The notes under the pieces: generated by a model
What the model was told of the DNA's origin: nothing
Database searches by the model: none
What the model saw: only the letters and a program-made list of their open reading frames with translations
Translations under genes and position numbers: made by a program
Assembly: GCA_013141065.1 (NCBI GenBank)
Contig: JABFRR010000015.1
Location: 42,864 to 106,863 of the forward strand
Direction of reading: 5' to 3'
Source of the DNA: Bacteriovoracaceae bacterium
GTDB lineage: Bacteria; Bdellovibrionota; Bacteriovoracia; Bacteriovoracales; Bacteriovoracaceae
Length of the DNA stretch: 64,000 nucleotides
Shown: positions 42,820 to 52,844 of the stretch, one piece after another
How the letters are laid out: each line of letters opens with the position of its first letter
Numbering within the stretch: the stretch's first letter is position 1

Positions 42820-45156
42820 TTATTCTTTTGTACTCATTTTTTTATCAGACAATAGTGCGGAAAGAACGCACATATTGACAATCTCAGTGACTGAAGCCGT
42901 TCTTGGAATAATATTTGCTGGATGATTCATTGGAAGTAAAATAGGTCCAATGGCATTTGCATTACCAAGTTGAGCTAAGAGTTTGTAGCTGATATTCGCT
43001 GAGTTTAAATCAGGGAAAATGAGAATATCACTTGGGCCATCGAGTGTTGAAAAGCTAAAGAGCTTATCCATGAGACCTTTATTAACAGCAACGTCAGCTT
43101 GCATTTCCCCTTCGACTAATAAGTTAGGGTAACGAGTTTTTGTGAGTTTTACCGCTCTTTTAACCAGTTTAGCTTTTTCAGAATCGTTAGAGCCAAAGTT
43201 TGAAAAACTCAAAAAGGCGATACGCGGTTCGCGTTTCATTAATTTTCTAAAGAGCTCTGCAGTTCCAGAAGCTATCTCGGAGAGTTGTTCTTCGTTAGGT
43301 TCGATTTGAACTGCACAGTCAGCAAAAAATAAGACTCGATTTTTAAAACTCATAATAAAAATCCCTGCCGCACTTTTCTTTTCTTGTGTTCCAAGAACAT
43401 GCATTAAAGGAGGGAAGCAGTCAGCATAATTAAGGGTCGGACCTGCAATAACTGCATCGGCTAGACCGTGCTTGACCATCATAGAACCAAAATAATTTTG
43501 GTGACTCATAAGTTCTTCCGCGTGATAAACTGAAACACCACTGCGTTGCCTTTCTTTAGAGTACATGCGAACGTAGTTTTCGAATTCTTCATGTTTTCTT
43601 GGGTTAATTGTGCGTACATCGTCTTTGTATTTTTCTAAACCCAGCATATCCATTTTTTTATGAATAGCTTTTTTTCTTCCTAGAAGGATTGGTTCAATTT
43701 TATCTTCTTCTATTAATTGCTTAACAGCTTGTAGAATTCTGGTGTTTGTTCCTTCTGCAAAAACAACTCGAACTTTTTTACCGCTTTTACCGACGTATGT
43801 ATTTAGGCGATCACGAAGTGATTTCATGAATCCTGCGGTATTACCCATTCGCCCTTCTAAGCTTCTGGCATAAGCATGAAGATCCGGAATTTCAATTCTA
43901 GCAACTCCTGAATCCATTGCGGCTTTAGCGACAGCAGGAGTGACTCTTGTTAAGACCCTTGGATCAAATGGTTTTGGGATAAGATAATTTTTTCCAAATT
44001 TAAAATCTTCTCCACCGTAGGCCATTTTAACTTCTTCGGGGACTTCTTCTTTAGCAAGTTCTGCAAGGGCCTTAACTGCAGCTAGCTTCATTTCCATATT
44101 AATTTTTCTTGAGCGAACATCGAGTGCACCTCTGAAAATAAACGGAAAACCTAAAACGTTATTTACTTGATTGGGAAAGTCTGATCGGCCAGTGGCCATA
44201 ATAGCATCATCTCTAACAGCGTGAACTTCACTTGGATAAATTTCTGGTTCTGGATTGGCCATCGCAAAAATAATTGGATTTGGTGCCATGTCTTTAACCA
44301 TTTGTGAAGAGACCAGACCGCGAGCAGATAGTCCGACAAAGCAGTCACAATCTTTCATTGCATCTTCAAGTGTACGAGCTTTTGTATCGACGGCGAACTC
44401 TTCTTTATACTTATTCATACCATTTGTGCGTCCTTTATAAATGGCTCCGTTGGAGTCGCACATGATGAGATTATTTCGAGGTAAGCCTAATTCAAAAAAT
44501 AATTTAGAAACAGAAATGGCAGCTGCGCCTGCTCCAGAAACAACAACTTTAGTTTTTTTAATATCTCGTTTTGTTATTTCGATTGCATTTAAAAAAGCGG
44601 CAGTCGCGATAATGGCAGTTCCGTGTTGGTCATCGTGGAAAACAGGAATTTGCATTTTTTCAATTAATTGAGTTTCAATTTCAAAACACTCAGGAGCTTT
44701 GATGTCTTCTAAGTTGACACCACCAAATGTCGGCTCGAGTGCAGAGACTATTTTTACCATTCCTTCGATCGTTGGTTCATTGACTTCAAGATCGAAGACG
44801 TCAATATCGGCAAAACGTTTGAAGAGAACACCTTTACCTTCCATTACAGGCTTTCCAGCAAGTGCTCCAATATTTCCCAAACCGAGAACAGCAGTACCGT
44901 TAGAAATAACAGCAACAAGGTTTCCCTTTGCAGTATATTTATAAGCGAGTTCTGGATCTTTCGCGATTTCTAAGCACGGCCAAGCAACTCCTGGGGAGTA
45001 GGCTTTACTTAGGTCATTTGAAGTTAGAGTGGATTTAGTTGAGATGACCTCAATTTTTCCTGGGCGTCCATCTGAGTGATAGTCTAGTGCCTGAATTCTT
45101 TTTTCGTCCGCATCATTTCTTTCTGTGCGATCATTTCGTTGATTACTCACGGTCAT
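42820..45156 (-). CDS. maeB: NADP-dependent malic enzyme with phosphotransacetylase-like C-terminus
   Basis: The 778-residue MaeB-type enzyme oxidatively decarboxylates malate to pyruvate. The N-terminal malic domain (about 20-430) has [64 protein letters not shown] and the NADP-binding [13 protein letters not shown]. The C-terminal ~330 residues resemble phosphotransacetylase ([52 protein letters not shown]); in MaeB this domain is regulatory. Length is normal for the hybrid form. It heads the minus-strand run maeB-ridA-DUF218. Confidence 0.95.
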   Translation of the reverse strand: MTVSNQRNDRTERNDADEKRIQALDYHSDGRPGKIEVISTKSTLTSNDLSKAYSPGVAWPCLEIAKDPELAYKYTAKGNLVAVISNGTAVLGLGNIGALAGKPVMEGKGVLFKRFADIDVFDLEVNEPTIEGMVKIVSALEPTFGGVNLEDIKAPECFEIETQLIEKMQIPVFHDDQHGTAIIATAAFLNAIEITKRDIKKTKVVVSGAGAAAISVSKLFFELGLPRNNLIMCDSNGAIYKGRTNGMNKYKEEFAVDTKARTLEDAMKDCDCFVGLSARGLVSSQMVKDMAPNPIIFAMANPEPEIYPSEVHAVRDDAIMATGRSDFPNQVNNVLGFPFIFRGALDVRSRKINMEMKLAAVKALAELAKEEVPEEVKMAYGGEDFKFGKNYLIPKPFDPRVLTRVTPAVAKAAMDSGVARIEIPDLHAYARSLEGRMGNTAGFMKSLRDRLNTYVGKSGKKVRVVFAEGTNTRILQAVKQLIEEDKIEPILLGRKKAIHKKMDMLGLEKYKDDVRTINPRKHEEFENYVRMYSKERQRSGVSVYHAEELMSHQNYFGSMMVKHGLADAVIAGPTLNYADCFPPLMHVLGTQEKKSAAGIFIMSFKNRVLFFADCAVQIEPNEEQLSEIASGTAELFRKLMKREPRIAFLSFSNFGSNDSEKAKLVKRAVKLTKTRYPNLLVEGEMQADVAVNKGLMDKLFSFSTLDGPSDILIFPDLNSANISYKLLAQLGNANAIGPILLPMNHPANIIPRTASVTEIVNMCVLSALLSDKKMSTKE

Positions 45157-45286
45157 TCCTTTGTTAATTTAGAATATTTACGACCGAATTAGGGTATGTC
45201 TTTTTGCGTCTCTATGCCAAGTAAATTTGAGTGAATTTTCATTGCTATCAGTCTAGTTTTTCGTTAGACTAAAAAACAATAAGTCA

Positions 45287-45360
45287 AACCTAGGGGTGGT
45301 CATTTTTTGGCCTGAGAAATACCCTTCAAACCTGAATCAGGATAATGCCTGCGTAGGAAA
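45287..45360 (+). promoter_or_regulatory. TPP riboswitch (THI element)
   Basis: The leader contains the conserved THI-box pieces in order: AGGGGTG, then CTGAGAAATACCCTT, ACCTGAATCAGGATAATGCCTGCGTAGG. The outer helix pairs CCTA (about 45289) with TAGG (about 45354). The ribosome site AAAGGA lies directly after that helix and ten bases before the ATG of the next gene, so ligand binding should reduce translation. It controls the ECF transporter operon downstream. Confidence 0.95.
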
Positions 45361-45369
45361 GGAATCAAC

Positions 45370-45945
45370 ATGAAAGCACTTCGTTCTCTTACCATTTTTG
45401 AAATTGTATTAACTTTAGTCCTGGCTGTGGCCTTTGGTGTCGCATTTTGGGGTTGGACTTTTGTCTATGACTTAGCGAAACCTTTTTTAAAGGCCGCAGG
45501 TTTGAGTTATTTAGTCGCGGGTTTTTGGATTTTAGCTTCGGTGTTTATTCCTAATATTATCAGGAAGCCAGGTGTTGCTATCGTTGCATCATTAATGGCC
45601 GCTTTTGTAGAGAGCTTATTGACTCATTGGGGACTTATGTCGCTAATGTGGGGCTTGGTTCAAGGTATAGGAGCGGAGATTGTTTTTTTCATTTTTGCTT
45701 ATCGTAAATGGAATCTTTCTGTATTGATCTTGGCAGCTGCTTCATCGACAGTATTTAGTTATGGCCTTGATTATTTTTATTATGATTATGGTGCACTCAC
45801 TTTGGGCTTTAATCTTTTGCAATTTTTTTCATACTTAGTTTCAGCGACTTTTTTTGCGGGAGTATTAAGTTACCTTTTAAGCCAAAGACTTTTACGCTTG
45901 GGAATTTTAGATCAATTTTTAATAGCAAAAAATCAGAGTGTTTGA
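45370..45945 (+). CDS. ykoE: ECF transporter substrate-binding component YkoE (thiamine/HMP)
   Basis: This 191-residue membrane protein with about five to six hydrophobic segments matches the YkoE S component. It contains the region AVAFGVAFWGWTFVYDLAKPFLKAAGLSYLVAGFWILASV and the motif KPGVAIVASLMAAFVESLLTHWGLMSLMWGLVQGIGAEIVF. It binds thiamine or its hydroxymethylpyrimidine precursor and passes it to the shared energising module. It is first in the ykoEDC operon, directly under the TPP riboswitch, and overlaps the ATPase gene by 8 bp. Confidence 0.92.
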   Translation: MKALRSLTIFEIVLTLVLAVAFGVAFWGWTFVYDLAKPFLKAAGLSYLVAGFWILASVFIPNIIRKPGVAIVASLMAAFVESLLTHWGLMSLMWGLVQGIGAEIVFFIFAYRKWNLSVLILAAASSTVFSYGLDYFYYDYGALTLGFNLLQFFSYLVSATFFAGVLSYLLSQRLLRLGILDQFLIAKNQSV

Positions 45946-47317
45946 GCTAAATCCATTCACATTTAGCTACCGTGATACTGATTCATCCAAGAAGCTTTTT
46001 CTTAAAACAAAAATTGTCTTAGCTCAGGGAGAAATTGTTGCAATAGTTGGACCTTCTGGTGCTGGAAAATCAACACTTTTAAAAATTTTAAAGGGAATTA
46101 TTCCAGAGCATTCAACTGGAAAGCTTGATGGAGAAATTCTCTATAATGGAAAGAATCTTACGGGAATAAATTTCGATTTGAATCTTCGTCTTATTCTTTA
46201 TCTATTTCAAAACCCCTTCTCACAGTTGCTACACCCAACAACAGAAGAGGAGTTTTTATTTAGTCTGGAAAATTTTAATTATTCTGTAGAAGAAATAAAA
46301 AAACGCGGTGAAAAACTTGAAAAAGTATTTAATTTACCCCCACTATGGGGAAAAAAAACTAAGGATTTATCCAATGGTGAGTGCCAAAAGTTGGTTTTAG
46401 CATCTCTCATGGCGGTGGATCCTGAGGTCTTATTGTTAGACGAGCCTACGGCTTTTTTAGATCCGCTGGCTAGAATTGAGTTTTATAATTTTCTTGGAAG
46501 TATCAAAGGACAACATTTAGTAATCATTGTCGATCATCATTTAGAAGAAATTAGACACCTGGTAACCCGATACTTGTTTGTTGACTCAAATGGTGAAATC
46601 AAAGAGGTAATCAAAGAGGAACATCAGGCCCTGAAGAGTTTAGAGAAAAAGGGCAGGGATAAAGAGTCAATTACATCTAACATTAATTTGAGTTTAAATG
46701 TTAAAAATCTTAGTTTTTCCTACGATAAAAAAAATCCACTACTAAAAGAAATTAACTTAAGAATTTATGGTGGAGAAGTAATAGCGATTAAAGGTTCAAA
46801 TGGTGCGGGTAAAAGTACACTCTTTAAACTCTTATCAGGCATGTTAAGACCGAGTCAGGGAATAGTCGAATTAGAAATTAATAAAAAAATAATCAAACAT
46901 TCAAAATTATTTGAAGTTGTCGGATTTGTCTTTCAAAATCCTGAAGCTCATTTCTTTTTTGATACAATCGAACAAGAACTCAAGCAAAGTTTTAAGAAAA
47001 ATAGACCAACAGAAGATACTCTCAAGAGTTTTTTTAATAATATTGATTTAAGTACATCTCCTTTTTTACTTTCAGAGGGAGAAAAGAGACGTCTTTCGAT
47101 TTTAATGACCGTTTTTTTAGGAAAAAAAGTCATTTTGTTTGATGAACCGACCTTTGGACAGGACGAAAAATCACGGATGGTTATTGCAAATTTAATTAGA
47201 GAGCTCAAAACTCAAGGTATTATTCAAATAATGATTTCACATGATGACTCTTTTATTGAGGAAGTTGCAGATCGTGTATATCACCTAGAGCAAGGAAACT
47301 TAAATGTCGTTTCTTGA
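45938..47317 (+). CDS. ykoD: ECF transporter ATPase YkoD (two ABC domains)
   Basis: The 459-residue protein contains two fused ABC ATPase domains that drive the thiamine/HMP transporter. Domain 1 has GPSGAGKSTLL (Walker A), signature LSNGECQ and Walker B LLLDEPTAFLD. Domain 2 has GSNGAGKSTLF, signature LSEGEKRR and VILFDEPTFGQD. The fused arrangement replaces the separate EcfA1/EcfA2 subunits. Starts at GTG/TTG-type codon 45938, overlapping ykoE, and overlaps ykoC by 14 bp, so the three genes are translationally coupled. Confidence 0.93.
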   Translation: MFELNPFTFSYRDTDSSKKLFLKTKIVLAQGEIVAIVGPSGAGKSTLLKILKGIIPEHSTGKLDGEILYNGKNLTGINFDLNLRLILYLFQNPFSQLLHPTTEEEFLFSLENFNYSVEEIKKRGEKLEKVFNLPPLWGKKTKDLSNGECQKLVLASLMAVDPEVLLLDEPTAFLDPLARIEFYNFLGSIKGQHLVIIVDHHLEEIRHLVTRYLFVDSNGEIKEVIKEEHQALKSLEKKGRDKESITSNINLSLNVKNLSFSYDKKNPLLKEINLRIYGGEVIAIKGSNGAGKSTLFKLLSGMLRPSQGIVELEINKKIIKHSKLFEVVGFVFQNPEAHFFFDTIEQELKQSFKKNRPTEDTLKSFFNNIDLSTSPFLLSEGEKRRLSILMTVFLGKKVILFDEPTFGQDEKSRMVIANLIRELKTQGIIQIMISHDDSFIEEVADRVYHLEQGNLNVVS

Positions 47318-48053
47318 CACTCAAAAAAATAAACATGATCGTGAGTTTATTCATTCTTGGTATTTGTTCATCATTAGTTTTTTGAGTCTTTTGTTTTTGT
47401 TAATAAGTTCAAATAATATCTCAAATCTTTTTTTGACAATCTTGACACTTTTTTTTTACTTCAATAATAAACTTGCACCCAAAACTTTTTCTAAGCTTAT
47501 TACTTATGCTGCTTTTTTTTCTTTTTCATTTTTCTTTTTAAGTATGCTTTATACAAGTGAAAGCTACAAAACAGGTATTACTTACAGTTTTCTAAATCTT
47601 ACCTTTTATGAAGGAGCAATCGTTAATGCTTCAAAGAATTTCAGTCGATTGTTTTTTCTCACATTAGTATCTATGAGCTCTACTCATGCAATTAATTACA
47701 CAAAAGTTGTCTTATATCTAATTATTCATTGGGGACTTAAAGTGTTTTGGGGTTACCCACTACTCATAGCTCTTAATTCAATTTTACTTTTTAAAGAAGA
47801 GTTTGATCGAATTAGAATTTCAGCTAAATTTAGAGGTCTGGGATGGTGGGATAGACTTTTTATTTTATTTCCACTCTTGGTTTTTGCAATTCGTCACTCA
47901 CAGCGAGGATCATTGTCTTTGGTGACTAGAGGGCTAAGTCCTACAAAGAGTTTTTATTTTACCTATGCTCTGCGCGCTAGAGACAGAATTATTTTGGGAC
48001 TTTACTTATTGGTCTACCTTTGTCTGGTGGCCATTGGGTTTTATTTTCGATAG
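47304..48053 (+). CDS. ykoC: ECF transporter transmembrane component YkoC (EcfT)
   Basis: The 249-residue T component has at least five membrane segments (about 20-55, 62-85, 105-125, 140-165, 230-248). It carries the coupling-helix motif EEFDRIRISAKFRGLGWWDR and the second ARxRG-like motif SLSLVTRGLSPTKS, which contact the ATPases. It completes the YkoEDC thiamine/HMP importer under TPP riboswitch control. No thiamine biosynthesis genes are in the window, so salvage may be important to this organism. Confidence 0.9.
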   Translation: MSFLDTQKNKHDREFIHSWYLFIISFLSLLFLLISSNNISNLFLTILTLFFYFNNKLAPKTFSKLITYAAFFSFSFFFLSMLYTSESYKTGITYSFLNLTFYEGAIVNASKNFSRLFFLTLVSMSSTHAINYTKVVLYLIIHWGLKVFWGYPLLIALNSILLFKEEFDRIRISAKFRGLGWWDRLFILFPLLVFAIRHSQRGSLSLVTRGLSPTKSFYFTYALRARDRIILGLYLLVYLCLVAIGFYFR

Positions 48054-48062
48054 AATTAATCT

Positions 48063-49007
48063 ATGACAATAACACAATTAGAATATGTCCTGGCCGTCGA
48101 TAAATATCGCCATTTTGGCAAAGCTGCAAAGGCTTGCAACGTGACTCAACCAACTCTTTCAATGCAATTACAAAAAGCAGAAGAAGAATTAGGTATTGTT
48201 ATTTTTGATCGTTCAAAAAATCCTATTTTGCCAACAGATGAAGGTTCACAAATAATTATTCAAGCTCGAAGTGTTATTCGAGAGTATAAGAAAATTTTTA
48301 GCATTATTGATGCAAATAAAAATGAAGTTAGGGGAGAGTTTCGCCTCGGTGTAATTCCGACTCTCGCTCCGTACGTCATCCCTCTTTTTGCAGGAGCTTT
48401 TGTTCAAAAATATCCTGATGTAAATCTTACGATTGAGGAGTTTAAGACAGAAGAAATTATAGAGCTGCTTGTCCGTGATGAAATTGACGCTGGTTTGCTT
48501 GTTACTCCAATAACCGGTGAAAATTTTATTGAAAGGGTACTTTTCCACGAGCCTTTTTCGGTATTTGCATCAACTGGTCATCACCTTTTGAAAAAAAATA
48601 AAATTAAAGATAAGGATCTTGATACGTCTGATGTTTGGCTCTTAAACGAAGGGCACTGTTTTAGACAACAAGTTTTAAATTTGTGTAAAATTTCTCGTGA
48701 TCAGGGACTCCACGATAATCTAAAGTTTGAAAGTGGAAATCTTGAAACACTTAAAAATATGGTTATCAACAGTAGTGGTTACACTTTACTTCCCCAGTTG
48801 GCAGTTTTAAATCTTTCTAAAGAAGAATTAGAACATGTAAGAGATTTTCAAAATCCCATACCTACTAGAGAAGTCTCTCTAGTGCATAATAGAATATTTC
48901 TCAAAGAAAAAATTATCAGTGCTTTGGAAGAATCTATTATTGACCACCTCCCGGAGAGTTTAACGTCACTCAAGAAAAAAAATATTGAAGTCGTTAGTAT
49001 AGATTAA
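48063..49007 (+). CDS. oxyR: OxyR, LysR-type peroxide sensor
   Basis: The 314-residue LysR-type regulator has an N-terminal winged helix (TITQLEYVLAVDKYRHFGKAAKACNVTQPTLSMQLQKAEEELG) and the effector domain of OxyR. The two redox cysteines fall exactly at Cys199 and Cys208 (EGHCFRQQVLNLC), matching the disulfide-forming pair of E. coli OxyR. It should sense hydrogen peroxide and activate antioxidant genes. It starts only 9 bases after ykoC, so it may be partly co-transcribed with the riboswitch operon, which is unusual. Confidence 0.93.
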   Translation: MTITQLEYVLAVDKYRHFGKAAKACNVTQPTLSMQLQKAEEELGIVIFDRSKNPILPTDEGSQIIIQARSVIREYKKIFSIIDANKNEVRGEFRLGVIPTLAPYVIPLFAGAFVQKYPDVNLTIEEFKTEEIIELLVRDEIDAGLLVTPITGENFIERVLFHEPFSVFASTGHHLLKKNKIKDKDLDTSDVWLLNEGHCFRQQVLNLCKISRDQGLHDNLKFESGNLETLKNMVINSSGYTLLPQLAVLNLSKEELEHVRDFQNPIPTREVSLVHNRIFLKEKIISALEESIIDHLPESLTSLKKKNIEVVSID

Positions 49008-49017
49008 AATAGAAAGC

Positions 49018-50054
49018 TTATTTCAAACTTATTTTTGATCGATTGGCCAAGAGTTGCGAGGTTTTGGATTCATCTGTTCTATCGTTAATATCACCAACAA
49101 TTTCTTCAATTATATCTTCAATAGTAATCAAGCCAACAATTTTTTCATCACGATTTTGACAATGGCCATGTGATCTTGCTTCGTTTGAAGTTTTAAAAAT
49201 GTGTCGAGCACTTTTTCATCTTCAAAGACGGTAATGGCGGATTTTAATATTCCTTGCCAAGGAATATTTTCGTTTTTTAAAAAAAGCATTTTTTTGTATA
49301 ATATACCGACAAAAGTTTCATCATCTAATACAGGAATTCGTGAATGAGGGCAGTTGTTTAATTTTAACCGTACTTGTTCATCGTCTTCACTAAATGACAA
49401 GGCGATGACTTTTTGCCAAGGTATCATTGCCGCTTTAACTTTTATTCTCTTTAAAGAAACAAGATTTTTGACGAAACGCTGGTGATAGTCTGGTAAATTT
49501 CCGATTTCAACAATTTGACCGAGACTTTCGTCTTCAGCGATCCCGCCTCCGAGCCCCATTTTATTAAGTAAAAAATTTGTAGATACTTCAAGAAACGTTA
49601 CTACTGGGGACATGAAGCGATCAATAAAACCGAGTGTCGTCGTTCCATAAAGCAGTACATTTTGTGGATACTTTAGTGCAATCGTTTTTGGTACAAGTTC
49701 TCCAAAAACAACACTGAAATAAGTGAGTGGTATGATTACCAAAGTAACAGCAAGTGCTTCTGCCATTGAAGTAGATAACTGTGTATTTTGTAAAATCAAA
49801 GGTTCTAGTGATTCAACCGCGCCAGTACCACCCACTGCTGCAGCAATTGCACCAACAAGTGAAATCCCAATTTGGATTACAGACAGAGTTCTTTCGGGTT
49901 TCTTTTTGAAATATTTAATTCGCTTAACAATATTTTGTTCGCTCTCTTCAAGGTCATCGATTTCTTCCCTGGAGGCAGTTACAAAGGCCATTTCGTAAGC
50001 CGAAAAAAAAGCATTCAAAGCAAGACAAAAAATCACAATAAGAAAATCTAGCAT
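49018..50054 (-). pseudogene. CorC/HlyC-type CNNM-domain and CBS protein with a single-base frameshift
   Basis: The long frame (49128-50054) encodes the CNNM/DUF21 membrane domain (LIVIFCLALNAFFSAYEMAFVTASREEI ... LIPLTYFSVVFGELVPKTIALKYP-like) and the first CBS domain (AAMIPWQKVIALSFSEDD). It then ends abruptly in MAIVKIVMKKLLA. The shifted frame continues perfectly as RDEKIVGLITIEDIIEEIVGDINDRTDESK to a stop at 49018, the expected second CBS ending. One A is missing from an A-run near 49157 (AAAATCG). Either the gene is recently broken or the sequence has a one-base error. Such proteins are linked to metal ion efflux. It overlaps argS by one base. Confidence 0.8.
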
Positions 50055-51868
50055 TACATTTTCTCTGGAGGTGTTATGCCTAGAAGATAAAGACCCATTT
50101 TTAATGTATCAGCAAATGCTTTAAGTAGACTTAAGCGAGCACTTCTCAAGTCTTCCGTCTCGGCTTTCATTACTGAAACTTCTGTGTAAAAACGATTATA
50201 GGCCTTACAAGTGAAGAATAAATGATTTGCAAGTGTCGACGGTCTATAGTTTTCACAAGCATTAATTGTGATTTGATTGAAGTCATAGAGATGTCTCATC
50301 AAGTCTCTTTCTGATTCATGAGAGAGAAGTTCAATTTTATCGAGGCTGGACTTAATTCCTTCCACTTCTGCTTTTCTTAAAATCGATTGAGTTCTTGCAT
50401 AACTGTACATGAGATATGGCCCAGAATTCCCTTCAAAGGAAACCCACTCTTTTGGATCAAAAACGATTTCTTTATTTGGGTCAGCTTGAAGCATGCCATA
50501 TTTTATAGCACCTACGGCGAGCTTGTGAGCTGTATCTTCTTTTTGATCTTGAGACCATTCTGTGCTGTATTTTTCAAGATAAGTATTTATTTCTTCCATT
50601 ACTAGATTGATAAGTTGAATAAAGGTAAATGAATTCCCTGCACGAGAAGACATTTTTCCATCAGGGCGAACAACCATTCCATAAGAGAGATGGTAACATT
50701 TAGAAGCTTGAGGAAATCCCATTTTTTCCAGAGCATAAAAAAGTTGTTTAAAATGAAAGTTTTGTTCACTTCCGACAACATAAATTGATCGATCAATATC
50801 AAAATCTTGAAATTTAACTTTGGCGAGAGCTAAGTCTTTAGTGATATAAAGAGTTGTTCCGTCAGATTTGCGGGCCATAAAAAAACCTAGTTTTTTATCT
50901 GACATATCAAAGCCGATCGCTCCATTGTCTTCAACGAATAAGCCTTTTTTAATATACTCTTCAACAATAAGTTGAGAATCTTCACTCACTTCAGATTCAT
51001 AAAAGAAGTGATCAAATTTGACATCTAGCCATTTATAAATTTTATTAAAGTCATCTAGGCAATATTGACGAGTTTTTTTCCAAGTTTCATAGTATTGACC
51101 AGATTTATTTTCAATACTTTTTAAAATATCAGAAATCTCTTTATTATATTGATTTTTAGTTATCTCATCGGATGCTTCTTTGAGTTTTGAGTTGGCTTCG
51201 ACATAACGTTGTCCGAGCCATTCGGCTTTGTTTGTTGCAAGTTCTAATTTCTCGTCACCTTTATAATGATCGACCCCCCACAAGCATTTTGCAATGTGAG
51301 CGCCTTCATCTCCAATGTAGTTTGCTCCAATGACTTGATAGCCATTGTAGGTGAATAATCGACATATACTATCACCTAGGCAAACATTACGACCGTGTCC
51401 GACATGAAACTCTTTATGAGTATTGGGTTGAGAAAACTCAATCATAACCTTTGTTTTGTTATGTTCAGGATTTGACTTTAATAGTTTAAAGGCAGAACCG
51501 TTAACCAATGTAGGGACTAGGTTTTTTGCGACTTCTTTTTGATTAGTAAAAATATTTAAGAATGCACCTTTGAGGACAATGCTTTCAACCCAAGGATTAT
51601 TTAATTCCTCTAGGTGCTGTTTTAGTAAAGCGGCAACGTCATTGGGATTTTTTTTAATCGCCTTTGCAAAGCGAAAGCAAGGCAAAGCGTAATCCCCTAA
51701 AGTTTTTTCGGGAGGTTGTTCAAGTGATTTAAAAAAATCTAGCTCGGAAATCTCTGCTGGTATTTGAGCTTCTATTTTTAATAAGCTTTTATAAAGAGAC
51801 AAAGCCAGTGAGCACTTAGCTGGATCATAAGAAAATTGAGATAAACTATTCACAAAAAAATCCTTCAA
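50054..51868 (-). CDS. argS: Arginyl-tRNA synthetase
   Basis: The 604-residue class I synthetase charges tRNA-Arg. An N-terminal Add-1 domain is followed by QPNTHKEFHVGHGRNVCLGDSI (HIGH region as HVGH), the catalytic core with GDEGAHIAKCLWG, and KMSKS-like GKMSSRAGNSF. The C-terminal anticodon-binding DALR-type domain has YSYARTQSILRKA and YRPSTLANHLFFTCKAYNRFY. Length is normal. The stop lies against the start of the CorC-type gene, suggesting co-transcription. Confidence 0.96.
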   Translation of the reverse strand: MKDFFVNSLSQFSYDPAKCSLALSLYKSLLKIEAQIPAEISELDFFKSLEQPPEKTLGDYALPCFRFAKAIKKNPNDVAALLKQHLEELNNPWVESIVLKGAFLNIFTNQKEVAKNLVPTLVNGSAFKLLKSNPEHNKTKVMIEFSQPNTHKEFHVGHGRNVCLGDSICRLFTYNGYQVIGANYIGDEGAHIAKCLWGVDHYKGDEKLELATNKAEWLGQRYVEANSKLKEASDEITKNQYNKEISDILKSIENKSGQYYETWKKTRQYCLDDFNKIYKWLDVKFDHFFYESEVSEDSQLIVEEYIKKGLFVEDNGAIGFDMSDKKLGFFMARKSDGTTLYITKDLALAKVKFQDFDIDRSIYVVGSEQNFHFKQLFYALEKMGFPQASKCYHLSYGMVVRPDGKMSSRAGNSFTFIQLINLVMEEINTYLEKYSTEWSQDQKEDTAHKLAVGAIKYGMLQADPNKEIVFDPKEWVSFEGNSGPYLMYSYARTQSILRKAEVEGIKSSLDKIELLSHESERDLMRHLYDFNQITINACENYRPSTLANHLFFTCKAYNRFYTEVSVMKAETEDLRSARLSLLKAFADTLKMGLYLLGITPPEKM

Positions 51869-51882
51869 TAAATATTAAAATT

Positions 51883-52323
51883 TCAAAGTACATTAACTTT
51901 TGATTGTATAGATTGAGCAATAAAACAATTCCTATGAGCTTTATCATGAAGACTTATTAATTGTTCTGGGCTGGGCTTTTTTTCGCCAGAAAACGAGATT
52001 TCTGGTGTTAAATTAATTTCAGTTACAGACATTTTGCCATCAGCATTTTTTCCCATTACTGCTGTTGCACTACACTTGTAATGATTAATAGTATAACCAC
52101 TTTTAGAGGCAATTGCTAAAAATGTAAGCATGTGACAGCTAGCGAGTGCACTTGCAAGGAGTTCTTCCGGATTTGCCGCGTTTTGATCACCAAAATATTC
52201 TGGAGAGGCTGAATTTAGTAAAACTTGATCTCCGCTGAAAAAAACGGAATGGTTCCTATTATACTTTTCAAAAGTAAATTCAGGACTATTTTTGTTACTC
52301 CACTCTAGTTCTATTGTGTACAT
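51883..52323 (-). CDS. OsmC/Ohr family protein
   Basis: The 146-residue protein fits the OsmC/YhfA peroxiredoxin-like family: FFSGDQVLLNSASPEYFGDQNAANPEELLASALASCHMLTFLAIASKSG carries the first reactive cysteine in ASCHML. HRNCFIAQSIQS carries the second. It reduces organic or lipid hydroperoxides. Its start overlaps by one base the stop of the upstream membrane protein, so the two are translationally coupled. With oxyR nearby this suits an oxidative-stress role. Confidence 0.88.
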   Translation of the reverse strand: MYTIELEWSNKNSPEFTFEKYNRNHSVFFSGDQVLLNSASPEYFGDQNAANPEELLASALASCHMLTFLAIASKSGYTINHYKCSATAVMGKNADGKMSVTEINLTPEISFSGEKKPSPEQLISLHDKAHRNCFIAQSIQSKVNVL

Positions 52324-52757
52324 TATTCTTTAACCTTAAATTCTGCTTCAATTGTTGATCCACTAAATCCCTGGTCAAATCGTTTTGGCCCTTTGAATCG
52401 ACTTGTAATCATAAATTTTTCTGAAGATTCTCCACCAAGAGCAATTAACCAACTAATAATAACCAAGATTGGATTTGTATTCCAGTAAGACACTGTTGCC
52501 AGTGAGGCAACTAATATACGTGGAGCAAAGAAAAAGCCTAACCACCAAATCACACCACCGAATGCAACGGAACCAACAAGTAATCCAGAAATGAAAAGAG
52601 TGAGTCTTGGAAATAGTGCGATAGAAAATAAGAAAAACCAACCGTGTTTAATAAAGTAATCCACTTTACCAAATTCAACATTTGTATAATTGTATAAAAT
52701 TGTTGAAGCCCCAGTGAGTGCAAGGAAAATTAAGGCAATTTTAAATATTGTTTTCAT
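52323..52757 (-). CDS. Hypothetical four-helix membrane protein
   Basis: The 144-residue product has four hydrophobic segments (IALIFLALTGASTILYNY; FFLFSIALFPRLTLFISGLLVG; VAFGGVIWWLGFFFAPRILVASLA; NPILVIISWLIALGG) and a short polar C-terminal tail (SEKFMITSRFKGPKRF). No family is recognised. It is joined to the OsmC-like gene by a one-base stop/start overlap, so it may act with it. Confidence 0.7.
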   Translation of the reverse strand: MKTIFKIALIFLALTGASTILYNYTNVEFGKVDYFIKHGWFFLFSIALFPRLTLFISGLLVGSVAFGGVIWWLGFFFAPRILVASLATVSYWNTNPILVIISWLIALGGESSEKFMITSRFKGPKRFDQGFSGSTIEAEFKVKE

Positions 52758-52844
52758 TTTAATACCCTACCAAAAGACAAGACAATTAGAAATATAAATT
52801 GAAGACACCCTTGACGAAAATTAGAGTGACCACAACTTATAAAT

